From Macromonas bipunctata (lineage in GTDB: Bacteria; Pseudomonadota; Gammaproteobacteria; Burkholderiales; Burkholderiaceae_C): a stretch of 63,361 bases of DNA. Numbering within the stretch: the first letter of the stretch is position 1; every line of letters starts with the position of its first letter. A program made the translations under genes and the position numbers. This document shows positions 56,192-63,361 of this stretch, in pieces. The stretch spans positions 1 through 63,361 of the forward strand of contig NZ_NWBQ01000030.1 of the NCBI RefSeq assembly GCF_002837135.1, written 5' to 3'. Below the pieces are notes generated by a model, which was not told the origin of the DNA, searched no databases, and saw only the letters and a program-made list of their open reading frames with translations.

Positions 56192-58078
56192 ATGACTGAA
56201 GCTGTAAACCTGACCACCGACCTGGTGGACACCCCCGTTTTCCTCGACACCACCACCGATACCACTGTGGACACCCACGCCGCGCCGGTGGCCGACACGC
56301 CCAACCTGTTTGCCGCCCTGGGCCTGGCCCCGGAGCTGGTACAGGCCGTGACCGACCTGGGCTTCACCCAGCCCACGCTGGTGCAGCAAGCCGCCATCCC
56401 CAAGGCGATGCAGGGTGGCCACACCGAAGGCTACACCGACCTGATGGTGTCGAGCCAGACCGGCAGCGGCAAGACCGCCGCCTTCCTGCTGCCCGTGTTG
56501 CACACCTTGCTGGAGCAGCAGGCCGCCGCCGAAGCCGAAGAGCGCGCCGAATGGGACCGCCAGGTGGCCGAGGCCGAAGCCGCTGGCAAGCCCGCCCCCA
56601 AGAAGCCCAAGCGCAAGAACCCGCTGCTGTCGCGCCACTTCAAGCCCGCCGTACCGGGCGCCCTGGTGCTGTGCCCGACACGCGAACTGGCGCAACAGGT
56701 GGCCAACGATGCGATCGACCTGGTCAAGCATTGCCGTGGCCTGCGCATTGCCAACGTGGTGGGCGGTATTCCTTACCAGGTGCAACTGGCCAAGCTGCAG
56801 AACGCCGACCTGGTGGTGGCCACGCCGGGCCGCCTGCTGGATCTGCAGCGTTCGGGCCAGCTGGAGCTGAACAAGGTGCAGTTCCTTGTGGTGGACGAAG
56901 CCGACCGCATGCTGGATCTGGGTTTCTCGGACGACCTGGCCGATATCAACCAGCTGACCATCCAGCGCCACCAGACCATGATGTTCAGCGCCACCTTTGC
57001 GCCGCGCATCCAGAGCCTGGCCCAGCGCGTGATGCGCACGCCGCAAAAGGTGCAGATCGACACGCCGCAAGACCGCCACAGCAACATCGAGCAAAAGCTG
57101 TTCTGGTGCGACAGCGCCGAGCACAAGCGCAAGCTGCTGGACCACTGGCTGCGCGACGCCTCGATTGACCAGGCGATCGTGTTTGCCAGCACCCAAATCG
57201 AGTGCGACAGCCTGGCCGAAGAGCTGCAACAGGTCGGTTTCTCGGCTGTGGCGCTGCACGGCGCCCTGAGCCAGGGCCTGCGCAACCGCCGCCTGACCGC
57301 ACTGCGCAATGGCCAGGTGCAGATTCTGGTGGCCACCGACGTGGCAGCGCGCGGCATTGACGTGCCCACCATCACCCACGTCTTCAACTACGGCCTGCCG
57401 ATGAAGGCCGAGGACTACACCCACCGCATTGGCCGCACCGGTCGCGCCGGTCGTCAGGGCCTGGCCGTGACGATGGCCGAGTTCCGCGACCGCCGCAAGA
57501 TTGGCGAGATCGAGGCCTACAGCCAGCAACGCATCGACACCCACACCATTCCGGGTCTGGAGCCGCAAAAGCAGGTCTACGAAGACCGCCGCGACACGCG
57601 CCGCCCGGGTGGCGCTGGCCGTGGCCGTCCGCAATCGCGCGGCAACGACAGCCGTGGTGGTTTTGGCGGCTTCGGTGGCTTTGGCCGTGACCGCGACAGC
57701 GGTGGTGGCCGCTCGTTTGGCCGCGACGCCGCCCCCGGCGCAGGCCGTGGCGACTTTGCTCCGCGTGGCGAGCGTGGTGGCGATTTTGCCCCCCGTGGCC
57801 CGGCAGGTGGCGAGCGTGGCGGGCGTGACGCTGGCCGTGGTTTCGGCGCCTTTGGCCGCAGCGACAAGCCGGCGTTCGAGCCGCGCCGTGGCGAGCGCCA
57901 GTCCGAGTTCTCGGGCGCCCCGCGTGGTGGTTACGGTGATGCGCCGCGCCACGCCGCCGGTGGCCAGGACCGCCGCAATGGCCCGCCCGCCCGTGGCCAC
58001 GGTGGCCCTGGTTTTGGTGGCAAGCCGTCGTTTGGTGGCGGTGCCCGCCCCGAAGGTGGCCGTCGCCAGCCGCGTTAA
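56192..58078 (+). CDS. DEAD-box ATP-dependent RNA helicase with Gly/Arg-rich tail
   Basis: 628 residues. Helicase core: Walker A SSQTGSGKT (87-95), PTRELAQQ, VVDEADRMLDLGF, MFSATF, and HRIGRTGRAG. Between motif I and Ia there is an insertion of about 45 residues (roughly 107-155), an Ala/Glu helix followed by a basic PKKPKRKNP stretch. From about residue 470 on the tail is RGG/FGG-rich (GGFGGFGGFGRD, APRGERGGDF). Such tails bind RNA and can drive phase separation. ATG 56192 is used; an in-frame ATG at 56060 would add a non-family stretch. Likely cold-related, inferred from leader length. Confidence 0.92.
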   Translation: MTEAVNLTTDLVDTPVFLDTTTDTTVDTHAAPVADTPNLFAALGLAPELVQAVTDLGFTQPTLVQQAAIPKAMQGGHTEGYTDLMVSSQTGSGKTAAFLLPVLHTLLEQQAAAEAEERAEWDRQVAEAEAAGKPAPKKPKRKNPLLSRHFKPAVPGALVLCPTRELAQQVANDAIDLVKHCRGLRIANVVGGIPYQVQLAKLQNADLVVATPGRLLDLQRSGQLELNKVQFLVVDEADRMLDLGFSDDLADINQLTIQRHQTMMFSATFAPRIQSLAQRVMRTPQKVQIDTPQDRHSNIEQKLFWCDSAEHKRKLLDHWLRDASIDQAIVFASTQIECDSLAEELQQVGFSAVALHGALSQGLRNRRLTALRNGQVQILVATDVAARGIDVPTITHVFNYGLPMKAEDYTHRIGRTGRAGRQGLAVTMAEFRDRRKIGEIEAYSQQRIDTHTIPGLEPQKQVYEDRRDTRRPGGAGRGRPQSRGNDSRGGFGGFGGFGRDRDSGGGRSFGRDAAPGAGRGDFAPRGERGGDFAPRGPAGGERGGRDAGRGFGAFGRSDKPAFEPRRGERQSEFSGAPRGGYGDAPRHAAGGQDRRNGPPARGHGGPGFGGKPSFGGGARPEGGRRQPR

Positions 58079-58134
58079 GACGCTGTGCGGGGCTGCTGTC
58101 CGGTGTGCATCGCCGGGCGTGTGGCCCAGCGCAA

Positions 58135-58163
58135 GAAAAAACCGCCTTCGGGCGGTTTTTTTT
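58135..58163. terminator. Bidirectional rho-independent terminator with UUCG loop
   Basis: AAAAAACCGCC-TTCG-GGCGGTTTTTTTT: perfect stem with A-tract and T-tract on the two sides, so it works on both strands. It serves the helicase gene on the plus strand and the converging GGDEF-EAL gene on the minus strand. Confidence 0.92.
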
Positions 58164-58208
58164 CGTCGCTACCTTGTGGCCAAGGGTGCTGCCGCGCGGG
58201 CGTCAGCC

Positions 58209-60599
58209 TCAGGGTGTGTGCGGGTACTGGCGCACGAAGGTCTCAAAGTCGGCGGCACTCAGGGGGCGGCTGAGGTGGTAGTCCTGAACCTCGCGGCAGC
58301 CGTGGCGGCGCAGGAATTCGAGTTGCTCCGGCGTTTCCACCCCTTCGGCAATGGTGATGAGGCCCATGCTCTCGGCCATGTGGACGATGGCTTCGACGAT
58401 GCGGGCGTCCTCGGGGCTGCGCGTGACGTCGCGGATGAAGCTCTGGTCGATCTTGAGCTTGTAAATTTGGAAGCGCTTGAGGTAGTTGAGCGAGGAGTAG
58501 CCGGTGCCAAAGTCGTCCACCGACATGCGGATGCCGCGCCCGTGCAGCTGCGCCATGGTGGCGATGGCGCCTTCGGGGTCGTGCATGGCCACGCTTTCGG
58601 TGAGTTCGAGCTCCAGCCATTCGGGGGCCAGGCCGCTGTCGTGCAGGATGGTGCCGACCAGGTCGGGCAGCTCGGGCTGGCGGAACTGCACCGCCGACAG
58701 GTTGATGGCCACGATCAGGGGCGGCAGGCCCTGGTCTTGCCAGGCCTTGGCCTGCGTGGTGGCGGTGCGCAGCACCCATTCGCCGATGGCCAGGATCTGG
58801 CGGCTGCTTTCGGCCACCGGAATGAATTCGGCGGGCGACACCGGGCCCCACTCGGGGTGGTTCCAGCGCAGCAGCACCTCCACGCCGACGAGGCGGTTGT
58901 CGCACAGGCTCATCTGGGGCTGGTATTGCAGCCAGAGCTGGTCGCGCTCCAGCGCGCGGCGCAGGGCGTTTTCAACCTGCAGCCGCCGCACGGACTGGGC
59001 CTGCATCTCGGTGGTGAAGAAGCTAAAGCTGCTGCGGCCATTCTGTTTGGCGCGGTACATGGCGGTGTCGGCGCAGCGGTACAGGGTGTCGAAGTCGGGG
59101 CCGTCGTTGGGGTAGAGCGCAATGCCGATGGAGGGCGTGACGGTGAGCTCGTGCGTGCCGACCTGGTAGGGCTGCGACAGGCGTTCCAGGAAGTTGCGCG
59201 CCACCAGCGCCGCGCCTTCGGCGTCGGTCTCGGGCAATACGGTGACGAACTCGTCGCCGCCCATGCGGGCCACGGTGTCTTGCTCGCGCACGTGCTGGCT
59301 CAGGTGCTCTGCCACCTGCTTGAGCAGGGCGTCGCCCACCTGGTGGCCCAGCGAGTCGTTGACTTGCTTGAAGTGGTCCAGGTCGATGAACAGCAGGCTC
59401 AGCGGGCTCTGGTGGCGTTTGCATTGGGCCAGGTCGTGCTGGGCGCGGTCCTTGAGCAGGCTGCGGTTGGCCAGGCCGGTCAGGGGGTCGTAGTAGGCCA
59501 GGTAGCGGATGCGGGCTTCCTGCTCCTTGCGCTGGCTGGTATCGCTGAAGATGGCCAGGTAGTATGCGGTCTGGCCTTGTGCGTCGGGTACGCGGGTGAT
59601 GGAGAGCCACTCGGGGTAGACCTCGCCGTTTTTGCGCCGGTTCCACACTTCGCCCTGCCACTGGCCGGTGGCGTTGATCTGCTGCCACATCTGGCGGTAG
59701 AAGCTGCGCGGGTGGCGCCCCGAGGACAGCGCGGCCGGGGATTTGCCCAGCATGTCTTCCACGCTGTAGCCGGTGATCTGGGTGAAGGCGCGGTTGACCT
59801 TGATGATTTTCTGTTGCGCGTCGGTGATGACGAAGCCTTCGCTGCCACCTTCGAAGAAGTGCGCGGCGAGCTTGAGTTGCTCTTCGGCGCGCTTGCGGGT
59901 GGTGATGTCGCGCGCCAGCAGGATGACGTGCGAGACCGGGTCGAGCGGGTTGCCGGCCTTGAGCGCGCCCGAGAGTTCGAACCAGCGCGTACTGCGGTCG
60001 GTGCGTTGCAGCGGGTATTCGCGCCCGCGCGAGTGGCCGGTGGTGTGGGCGTCGTGCAGGGCGGCCAGCATGGCGGCGCTGGCTTCGGGCGGTAGCAGCG
60101 CGGTGATGGGCTGGCCGATGCAGTCGGGCCAAGGTTGTTGCAGCGGGTGGCTGGCCTGGCTGTGCAGTTGCAGCAGGTGGCCTTGGGCGTCGAGCTCGAG
60201 CATCAGGTCGGGCACGGCCTCGAGCGTGGCCTGCAGCTGGCGCTGGGTGGCCTGGATGTCGGCGGTCTGGGCCTGGATAGCGGCCCGCAGCGACTGGCGC
60301 TGTACGCGCAGGTCCAGCAGCAACTTGGTCAGGTAGCCCAGCAGCAGGCTCAGCAGCCAGCCCATCACCTTGAGTTCGGTGTAGAGGTGCTGCTGGTCGG
60401 TGTCGCGCTGGGGCGGGGTGGCGGCTGGCTGGTCTGGCGGGGTGGTGGGTGCGGTGGGGGTGCTCAGGCGCAGCTGGGCAGTGCGCTGGTGGGCCTGGTG
60501 TTCGTGCTGTTGCTGTTCGACGTAGAGGTACACCGCCGCGCTGCCCAACACCCATACCAGCAACGCAATGCTCCAGTGGCGTTGTGCGGTGGTTTTCAT
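58209..60599 (-). CDS. Membrane PAS-PAS-GGDEF-EAL cyclic-di-GMP signalling protein
   Basis: 796 residues. Helices at about 9-27 and 78-97 flank a short periplasmic loop; two PAS domains follow (about 122-235 and 243-360). The GGDEF domain has an intact GGDEF at 447-451 and the inhibitory site RxxD (438-441) five residues before it, so cyclase activity with product feedback is possible. The EAL domain reads E-V-L (574-576), an accepted variant, and keeps the Asn, Glu, DDFGTGYSSL, Lys and Gln positions needed for phosphodiesterase action. It may therefore be bifunctional. It is divergent from the MotA-like gene. Confidence 0.93.
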   Translation of the reverse strand: MKTTAQRHWSIALLVWVLGSAAVYLYVEQQQHEHQAHQRTAQLRLSTPTAPTTPPDQPAATPPQRDTDQQHLYTELKVMGWLLSLLLGYLTKLLLDLRVQRQSLRAAIQAQTADIQATQRQLQATLEAVPDLMLELDAQGHLLQLHSQASHPLQQPWPDCIGQPITALLPPEASAAMLAALHDAHTTGHSRGREYPLQRTDRSTRWFELSGALKAGNPLDPVSHVILLARDITTRKRAEEQLKLAAHFFEGGSEGFVITDAQQKIIKVNRAFTQITGYSVEDMLGKSPAALSSGRHPRSFYRQMWQQINATGQWQGEVWNRRKNGEVYPEWLSITRVPDAQGQTAYYLAIFSDTSQRKEQEARIRYLAYYDPLTGLANRSLLKDRAQHDLAQCKRHQSPLSLLFIDLDHFKQVNDSLGHQVGDALLKQVAEHLSQHVREQDTVARMGGDEFVTVLPETDAEGAALVARNFLERLSQPYQVGTHELTVTPSIGIALYPNDGPDFDTLYRCADTAMYRAKQNGRSSFSFFTTEMQAQSVRRLQVENALRRALERDQLWLQYQPQMSLCDNRLVGVEVLLRWNHPEWGPVSPAEFIPVAESSRQILAIGEWVLRTATTQAKAWQDQGLPPLIVAINLSAVQFRQPELPDLVGTILHDSGLAPEWLELELTESVAMHDPEGAIATMAQLHGRGIRMSVDDFGTGYSSLNYLKRFQIYKLKIDQSFIRDVTRSPEDARIVEAIVHMAESMGLITIAEGVETPEQLEFLRRHGCREVQDYHLSRPLSAADFETFVRQYPHTP

Positions 60600-60609
60600 A
60601 CAGGGGGCG

Positions 60610-60615
60610 ATTGTA
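60610..60615 (-). promoter_or_regulatory. -10 element (TACAAT) close to the start of the GGDEF-EAL gene
   Basis: TACAAT (5 of 6) on the minus strand lies 10 nt upstream of the ATG at 60599, with no Shine-Dalgarno. Start of transcription would leave 0-4 nt of leader. Confidence 0.4.
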
Positions 60616-60685
60616 GGGAATCTGGTCTTGGCTGCTGCACAATCCTTGTTTTGGCGCCGTGTGTGCCCCTCAAGGAGTTTGCAGA

Positions 60686-61567
60686 ATGAACCCGTCCACC
60701 TTGATCGGGATGGTGGCCAGCGTGCTGTTGCTGGTGGTGATGCTGTTTTTTGCCGCCGACGACCCTTCGCGCTACATCGACTTGCCCAGCCTGGGCATTG
60801 TGCTGGGCGGCACCATGGCGGCCACGTTCCTGAGCTACCCGCTGCAGGAGGTGCTGCGCGTGCTGGGCCTGTTTGCCACCGTGATGCGCAACGAGCGGCT
60901 CTACATCCAGCAGGACATCGAGGAGCTGGTGCGCATCTCCAAGCTGTGGGCGCAGAACGACTTGCGCGCGGTGGAGAAGGCCGTCAGCCAGGTGACGAAC
61001 CCGTTTTTGCGCACCGGCGTGCAGCTGGTGATCGACCGCACGCCCGAGGAAGATATTCTGGATTTGTTGCAGTGGCGTATTTCGCGCATGCGCGCGCAGG
61101 AGACGGCGGAGGCGCAGATCTTCCGCCTGATGGCCAACTACGCGCCCGCCTTTGGCATGGTGGGCACGCTGGTGGGTCTGGTCAACCTGATGGACTTGCT
61201 GGGCCAGCGCGACATGCTGCTGATTGGCCAGAGCCTGGCGGTGGCGCTGATGACGACGTTCTACGGCATCTTGCTGGCCAACCTGGTGTTCAAGCCGGTG
61301 GCGGTCAAGCTGGAGCGGCGCACCGAGCAGCGCCTGGTGCTGATGAACATGGTGCTGCAGGGCATATCGATGATGTGCGCGCGGCGCAGCCCGTCGCTGA
61401 TGCGCGAGACGCTCAAGTCGTTTGTGGCGCAGTACGAGGACGAGATTTTTGACGGCGAGCCTGCCAGCTCCGGCTTCAACCTGGGGGCCATCGTGTCGCG
61501 CGCGGCGCCGGGTACCCCCGCTGCCGCTCCCGTGGCCCCCGACGCGGGCAAGAGCGCGCAGCCATGA
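60686..61567 (+). CDS. MotA/PomA-like stator proton channel subunit
   Basis: 293 residues with four transmembrane helices (about 4-25, 30-50, 150-170, 180-200). The channel motif NYAPAFGMVGTLVGLVNLM carries the conserved Pro and Gly residues, and the cytoplasmic loop with charged residues (RNERLYIQQDIEELVRISK) fits the torque-generating part. It has AAGGAG before the ATG and overlaps the MotB-like gene by 4 nt. It is not inside a flagellar cluster, so it may be a second stator or part of another MotA/TolQ-type motor. Confidence 0.88.
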   Translation: MNPSTLIGMVASVLLLVVMLFFAADDPSRYIDLPSLGIVLGGTMAATFLSYPLQEVLRVLGLFATVMRNERLYIQQDIEELVRISKLWAQNDLRAVEKAVSQVTNPFLRTGVQLVIDRTPEEDILDLLQWRISRMRAQETAEAQIFRLMANYAPAFGMVGTLVGLVNLMDLLGQRDMLLIGQSLAVALMTTFYGILLANLVFKPVAVKLERRTEQRLVLMNMVLQGISMMCARRSPSLMRETLKSFVAQYEDEIFDGEPASSGFNLGAIVSRAAPGTPAAAPVAPDAGKSAQP

Positions 61568-62448
61568 GCACGCTGCCGCGACCGGGCCAGCAGGGGCCCC
61601 TTGGTGCTTCGGGCGCCTTGCCCCCGTTGCCGCCCTTGCCGCCCAGCCCATCTGCCGGGGCGCTGCCGCCTGGTGCGGCGCAGTTGCTGGCCGCACGCAC
61701 CGCCCAGCAGCGCCAGACCGTGCGCGGCGGCCGCTTTGCGCGCTGGCACCAGGAACCGTCGGTGCCGCAGGAGGAGGAGACCTGGCTGCTGACCTACCTG
61801 GACGTGGTCACGCTGCTGCTGGTGATGATGGTGGTGATGCTGTCGATGAGCGAGCCGATCACGGGCAAGCCGCCGTTGCCGCCGTCGCAGGAGAGCGGGC
61901 CAGTGGCGCTGCAGGCCAGCGTGCCCGAGCCCGTGGTAGCGCCGCAGGTGCAGGCCGATGATCCGCTGGGCGACTTGCCGCTGGATCAGCTGGGCGCGGG
62001 CGTGGAGGTGGTGCGCGGCGAGGGCACGGTGAGTTTTCGCATCAGCAGCGAGCTGCTGTTCCCTTCGGGCGACGCGGGCCTGAGCCCGCAGGGGCTGCAG
62101 GTGCTCGACAGCCTGTTGCCCGCGCTCAACGCCGCGCAGCAGCACCGCGTGGTGGTGGAAGGCCATACCGACAATGTGCCGATCCACACGCCGCGCTTCC
62201 CGTCGAACTGGGAGCTGGCGGCGGGGCGCGCGGGCAGCGTGGTGCGTCACCTGCAAAGCCAGGGCATAGACCCCGCCCGCCTGCGCGCCACCGGCTTGGC
62301 CGACTCGCATCCGCTGGCCAGCAACGCCACGCCCGAGGGCCGTGCCGCCAACCGGCGCGTGGAGCTGGTGCTGGAGTCGGCCATCAGGCCGGGCCAGGCG
62401 GTGGTGCCGCCTCCAGTGCCGTCGGCAGCGCCTGCACCTGCGCCGTAG
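61564..62448 (+). CDS. MotB-like stator subunit with OmpA peptidoglycan-binding domain
   Basis: 294 residues. A Pro-rich cytoplasmic N-terminus of about 70 residues precedes the single helix YLDVVTLLLVMMVVMLSM, in which Asp80 is the proton-binding residue of MotB. The periplasmic OmpA domain has VVVEGHTDNVPI and NWELAAGRAGSVVRHL, the peptidoglycan-binding motifs. The N-terminal Pro/Leu stretch (ALPPLPPLPPSP) is longer than usual. It is co-translated with the MotA-like gene (ATGA overlap) and converges with the phosphate symporter gene. Confidence 0.88.
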   Translation: MSTLPRPGQQGPLGASGALPPLPPLPPSPSAGALPPGAAQLLAARTAQQRQTVRGGRFARWHQEPSVPQEEETWLLTYLDVVTLLLVMMVVMLSMSEPITGKPPLPPSQESGPVALQASVPEPVVAPQVQADDPLGDLPLDQLGAGVEVVRGEGTVSFRISSELLFPSGDAGLSPQGLQVLDSLLPALNAAQQHRVVVEGHTDNVPIHTPRFPSNWELAAGRAGSVVRHLQSQGIDPARLRATGLADSHPLASNATPEGRAANRRVELVLESAIRPGQAVVPPPVPSAAPAPAP

Positions 62449-62469
62449 CGGCGAGGCTGCGGGACGCGC

Positions 62470-63361
62470 TCAGGCGCTGGGCGCCGGTTCGTCGGGGGTG
62501 GTGGCCAGGTCGGGCAGGGCGGCCAGCCGTTGCACCGCCTTGTCGGCCTGTTCCACCGCGCGGCGCAGGTCGCTCAGGCGCGCCAGCCAGTCGTACACGG
62601 TGTGGATCTGGCTGTGGCCGCCAGCGCCCAATTGCAGCAGCTGGGCCTTGGCGTTCTGGTAGGTGGCCTCGAAGCGTTCCCGCGCCTCGCTGGCCAGGTG
62701 GTGCTGGTGGTGCGGGGTGGGTGCGGTGTCGTCGGGTGCGGCCACCCGAAAGAAGGCCAGCGCGTCGGCAAAGGCGGGCACCACGCAGGCGATGGCGTCC
62801 TGGCCCTGGGCGTCGGGGCCACTGGCCGGCGGGTGTTCCGGGTGCGTGCTTTGCAGGCCGAGGTGGTACATGACGCGGGCCAGGGTGTCGAAATGGGTGG
62901 CGATGCGCAGCAACTCGGGCAGCTGGCGCGCCACGTCGTGGTGCATGGGGCGGCGGCTGATGTCGCTGACGAAGGTGCCGATGTGCAGCTGCAGCCGCTC
63001 CACCGTGGCCAGCTGGCGCGTCAGGGGCTGGTCCAGGTGGGCGGCGGGTGGCTGCCACGGCAGGTCTACAGGGTTGAGTTGGATGGCCTGCTGCGCCAGC
63101 CCGACCGCAAACTGCCCCATGCGCGCCAGCTCGCGCCGCAGCGCCTGCAGCGCCAGCACCGGCACGGCGGCCACGTTGCGGTCCAGGTAGTGGGGGGTGG
63201 CGTCGTCCTCGTCGCGGGTACGGAAGCGCCGCAGCAGCCAGCGCGCCAGCGGATCCGACAGCGGCCACATCAGCAGCACGCCCAGCACGTTGAACGCGGT
63301 GTGGAACAGCACCAGCTGCGTGACGGCGTCGCCATGGCCGTTGACCCAGACTGAGCGGCAA
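62470..63361 (-). CDS. C-terminal part of a Na+/phosphate cotransporter with PhoU-like domain (partial)
   Basis: The frame is open to the right window edge, so the 5' end is missing; about 297 codons are visible. The first visible residues include a helix, TQLVLFHTAFNVLGVLLMWPL, matching the FHxxFN-x-LG motif of NptA-type Na/Pi symporters (YjbB family). After a charged hinge a helical PhoU-like domain of about 220 residues follows. The family usually exports or imports inorganic phosphate. It makes a second phosphate transporter in the window, after pit. Confidence 0.8.
   Translation of the reverse strand, partial: CRSVWVNGHGDAVTQLVLFHTAFNVLGVLLMWPLSDPLARWLLRRFRTRDEDDATPHYLDRNVAAVPVLALQALRRELARMGQFAVGLAQQAIQLNPVDLPWQPPAAHLDQPLTRQLATVERLQLHIGTFVSDISRRPMHHDVARQLPELLRIATHFDTLARVMYHLGLQSTHPEHPPASGPDAQGQDAIACVVPAFADALAFFRVAAPDDTAPTPHHQHHLASEARERFEATYQNAKAQLLQLGAGGHSQIHTVYDWLARLSDLRRAVEQADKAVQRLAALPDLATTPDEPAPSA

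Overview
The window looks like a chromosomal segment of a high-GC betaproteobacterium, most likely order Burkholderiales and probably family Comamonadaceae. The evidence is gene order and protein style: rplY-prs-tRNA-Gln-ispE-lolB, rpsO-pnp-tpiA-secG-tRNA-Leu-nuoA-N followed by a DUF2818 gene, separate nuoC and nuoD, nadK next to hrcA, and a DEAD-box helicase with a Gly/Arg-rich tail. The genus cannot be fixed from the sequence alone. Almost all of it is dense core genome. The only mobile-element trace is the last 24 codons of an IS200/IS605-type TnpB plus its end hairpin at the left edge.

Layout. 1-180: TnpB 3' end. 185-5250: rpsT, a fatty-acid desaturase, an RhlE-type helicase, apaH, an AhpD-like protein and a di-haem cytochrome c. 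5290-10740: ftsY divergent from a tandem pair of M16 peptidases (one with the zinc motif, one without), then rsmD, coaD and a YfhL-type ferredoxin. 10760-18160: mostly minus strand, with an MFS transporter, pth, rplY, prs, tRNA-Gln, ispE, lolB and a large secreted TPR protein; rho-independent terminators separate several of these. 18200-22080: mutM, a dynamin-like GTPase and mutY on the plus strand. 22090-25590: rapZ-recN-nadK on the minus strand. 25620-30490: hrcA, an M3 oligopeptidase, yhbY, queE and queD. 30590-34400: rpsO, pnp, tpiA, secG.

34530-49480 is a complete 14-subunit respiratory complex I operon, starting 44 nt after a tRNA-Leu(GAG) and ending with a small DUF2818 membrane protein. 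49550-55760: a CoA-diphosphatase-type Nudix hydrolase, a CbiB/AmpE-like membrane protein, rsgA, an M48 membrane peptidase, orn, and a low-affinity phosphate transporter with its PhoU-like partner. 56190-63361: a second DEAD-box helicase behind a 431-nt leader region, a PAS-PAS-GGDEF-EAL membrane protein, a MotA/MotB-like pair, and the C-terminal part of a Na+/phosphate cotransporter that runs off the right edge.

I found no obvious new multi-gene defence or biosynthetic system. The more interesting signals are regulatory and architectural. Several genes have a -10-like hexamer only 6-10 nt upstream of the start codon and no Shine-Dalgarno, which suggests leaderless transcripts. Palindromic or overlapping -10 elements lie between divergent genes (ftsY/M16, TPR/mutM). 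A 16-codon leader ORF overlaps the queE start. The pnp leader has a long hairpin. The QueD homologue lacks the canonical catalytic cysteine. A dynamin-like GTPase sits between the two oxidised-guanine repair genes. All functional statements are from reading the sequence and from family knowledge; no database search was run.
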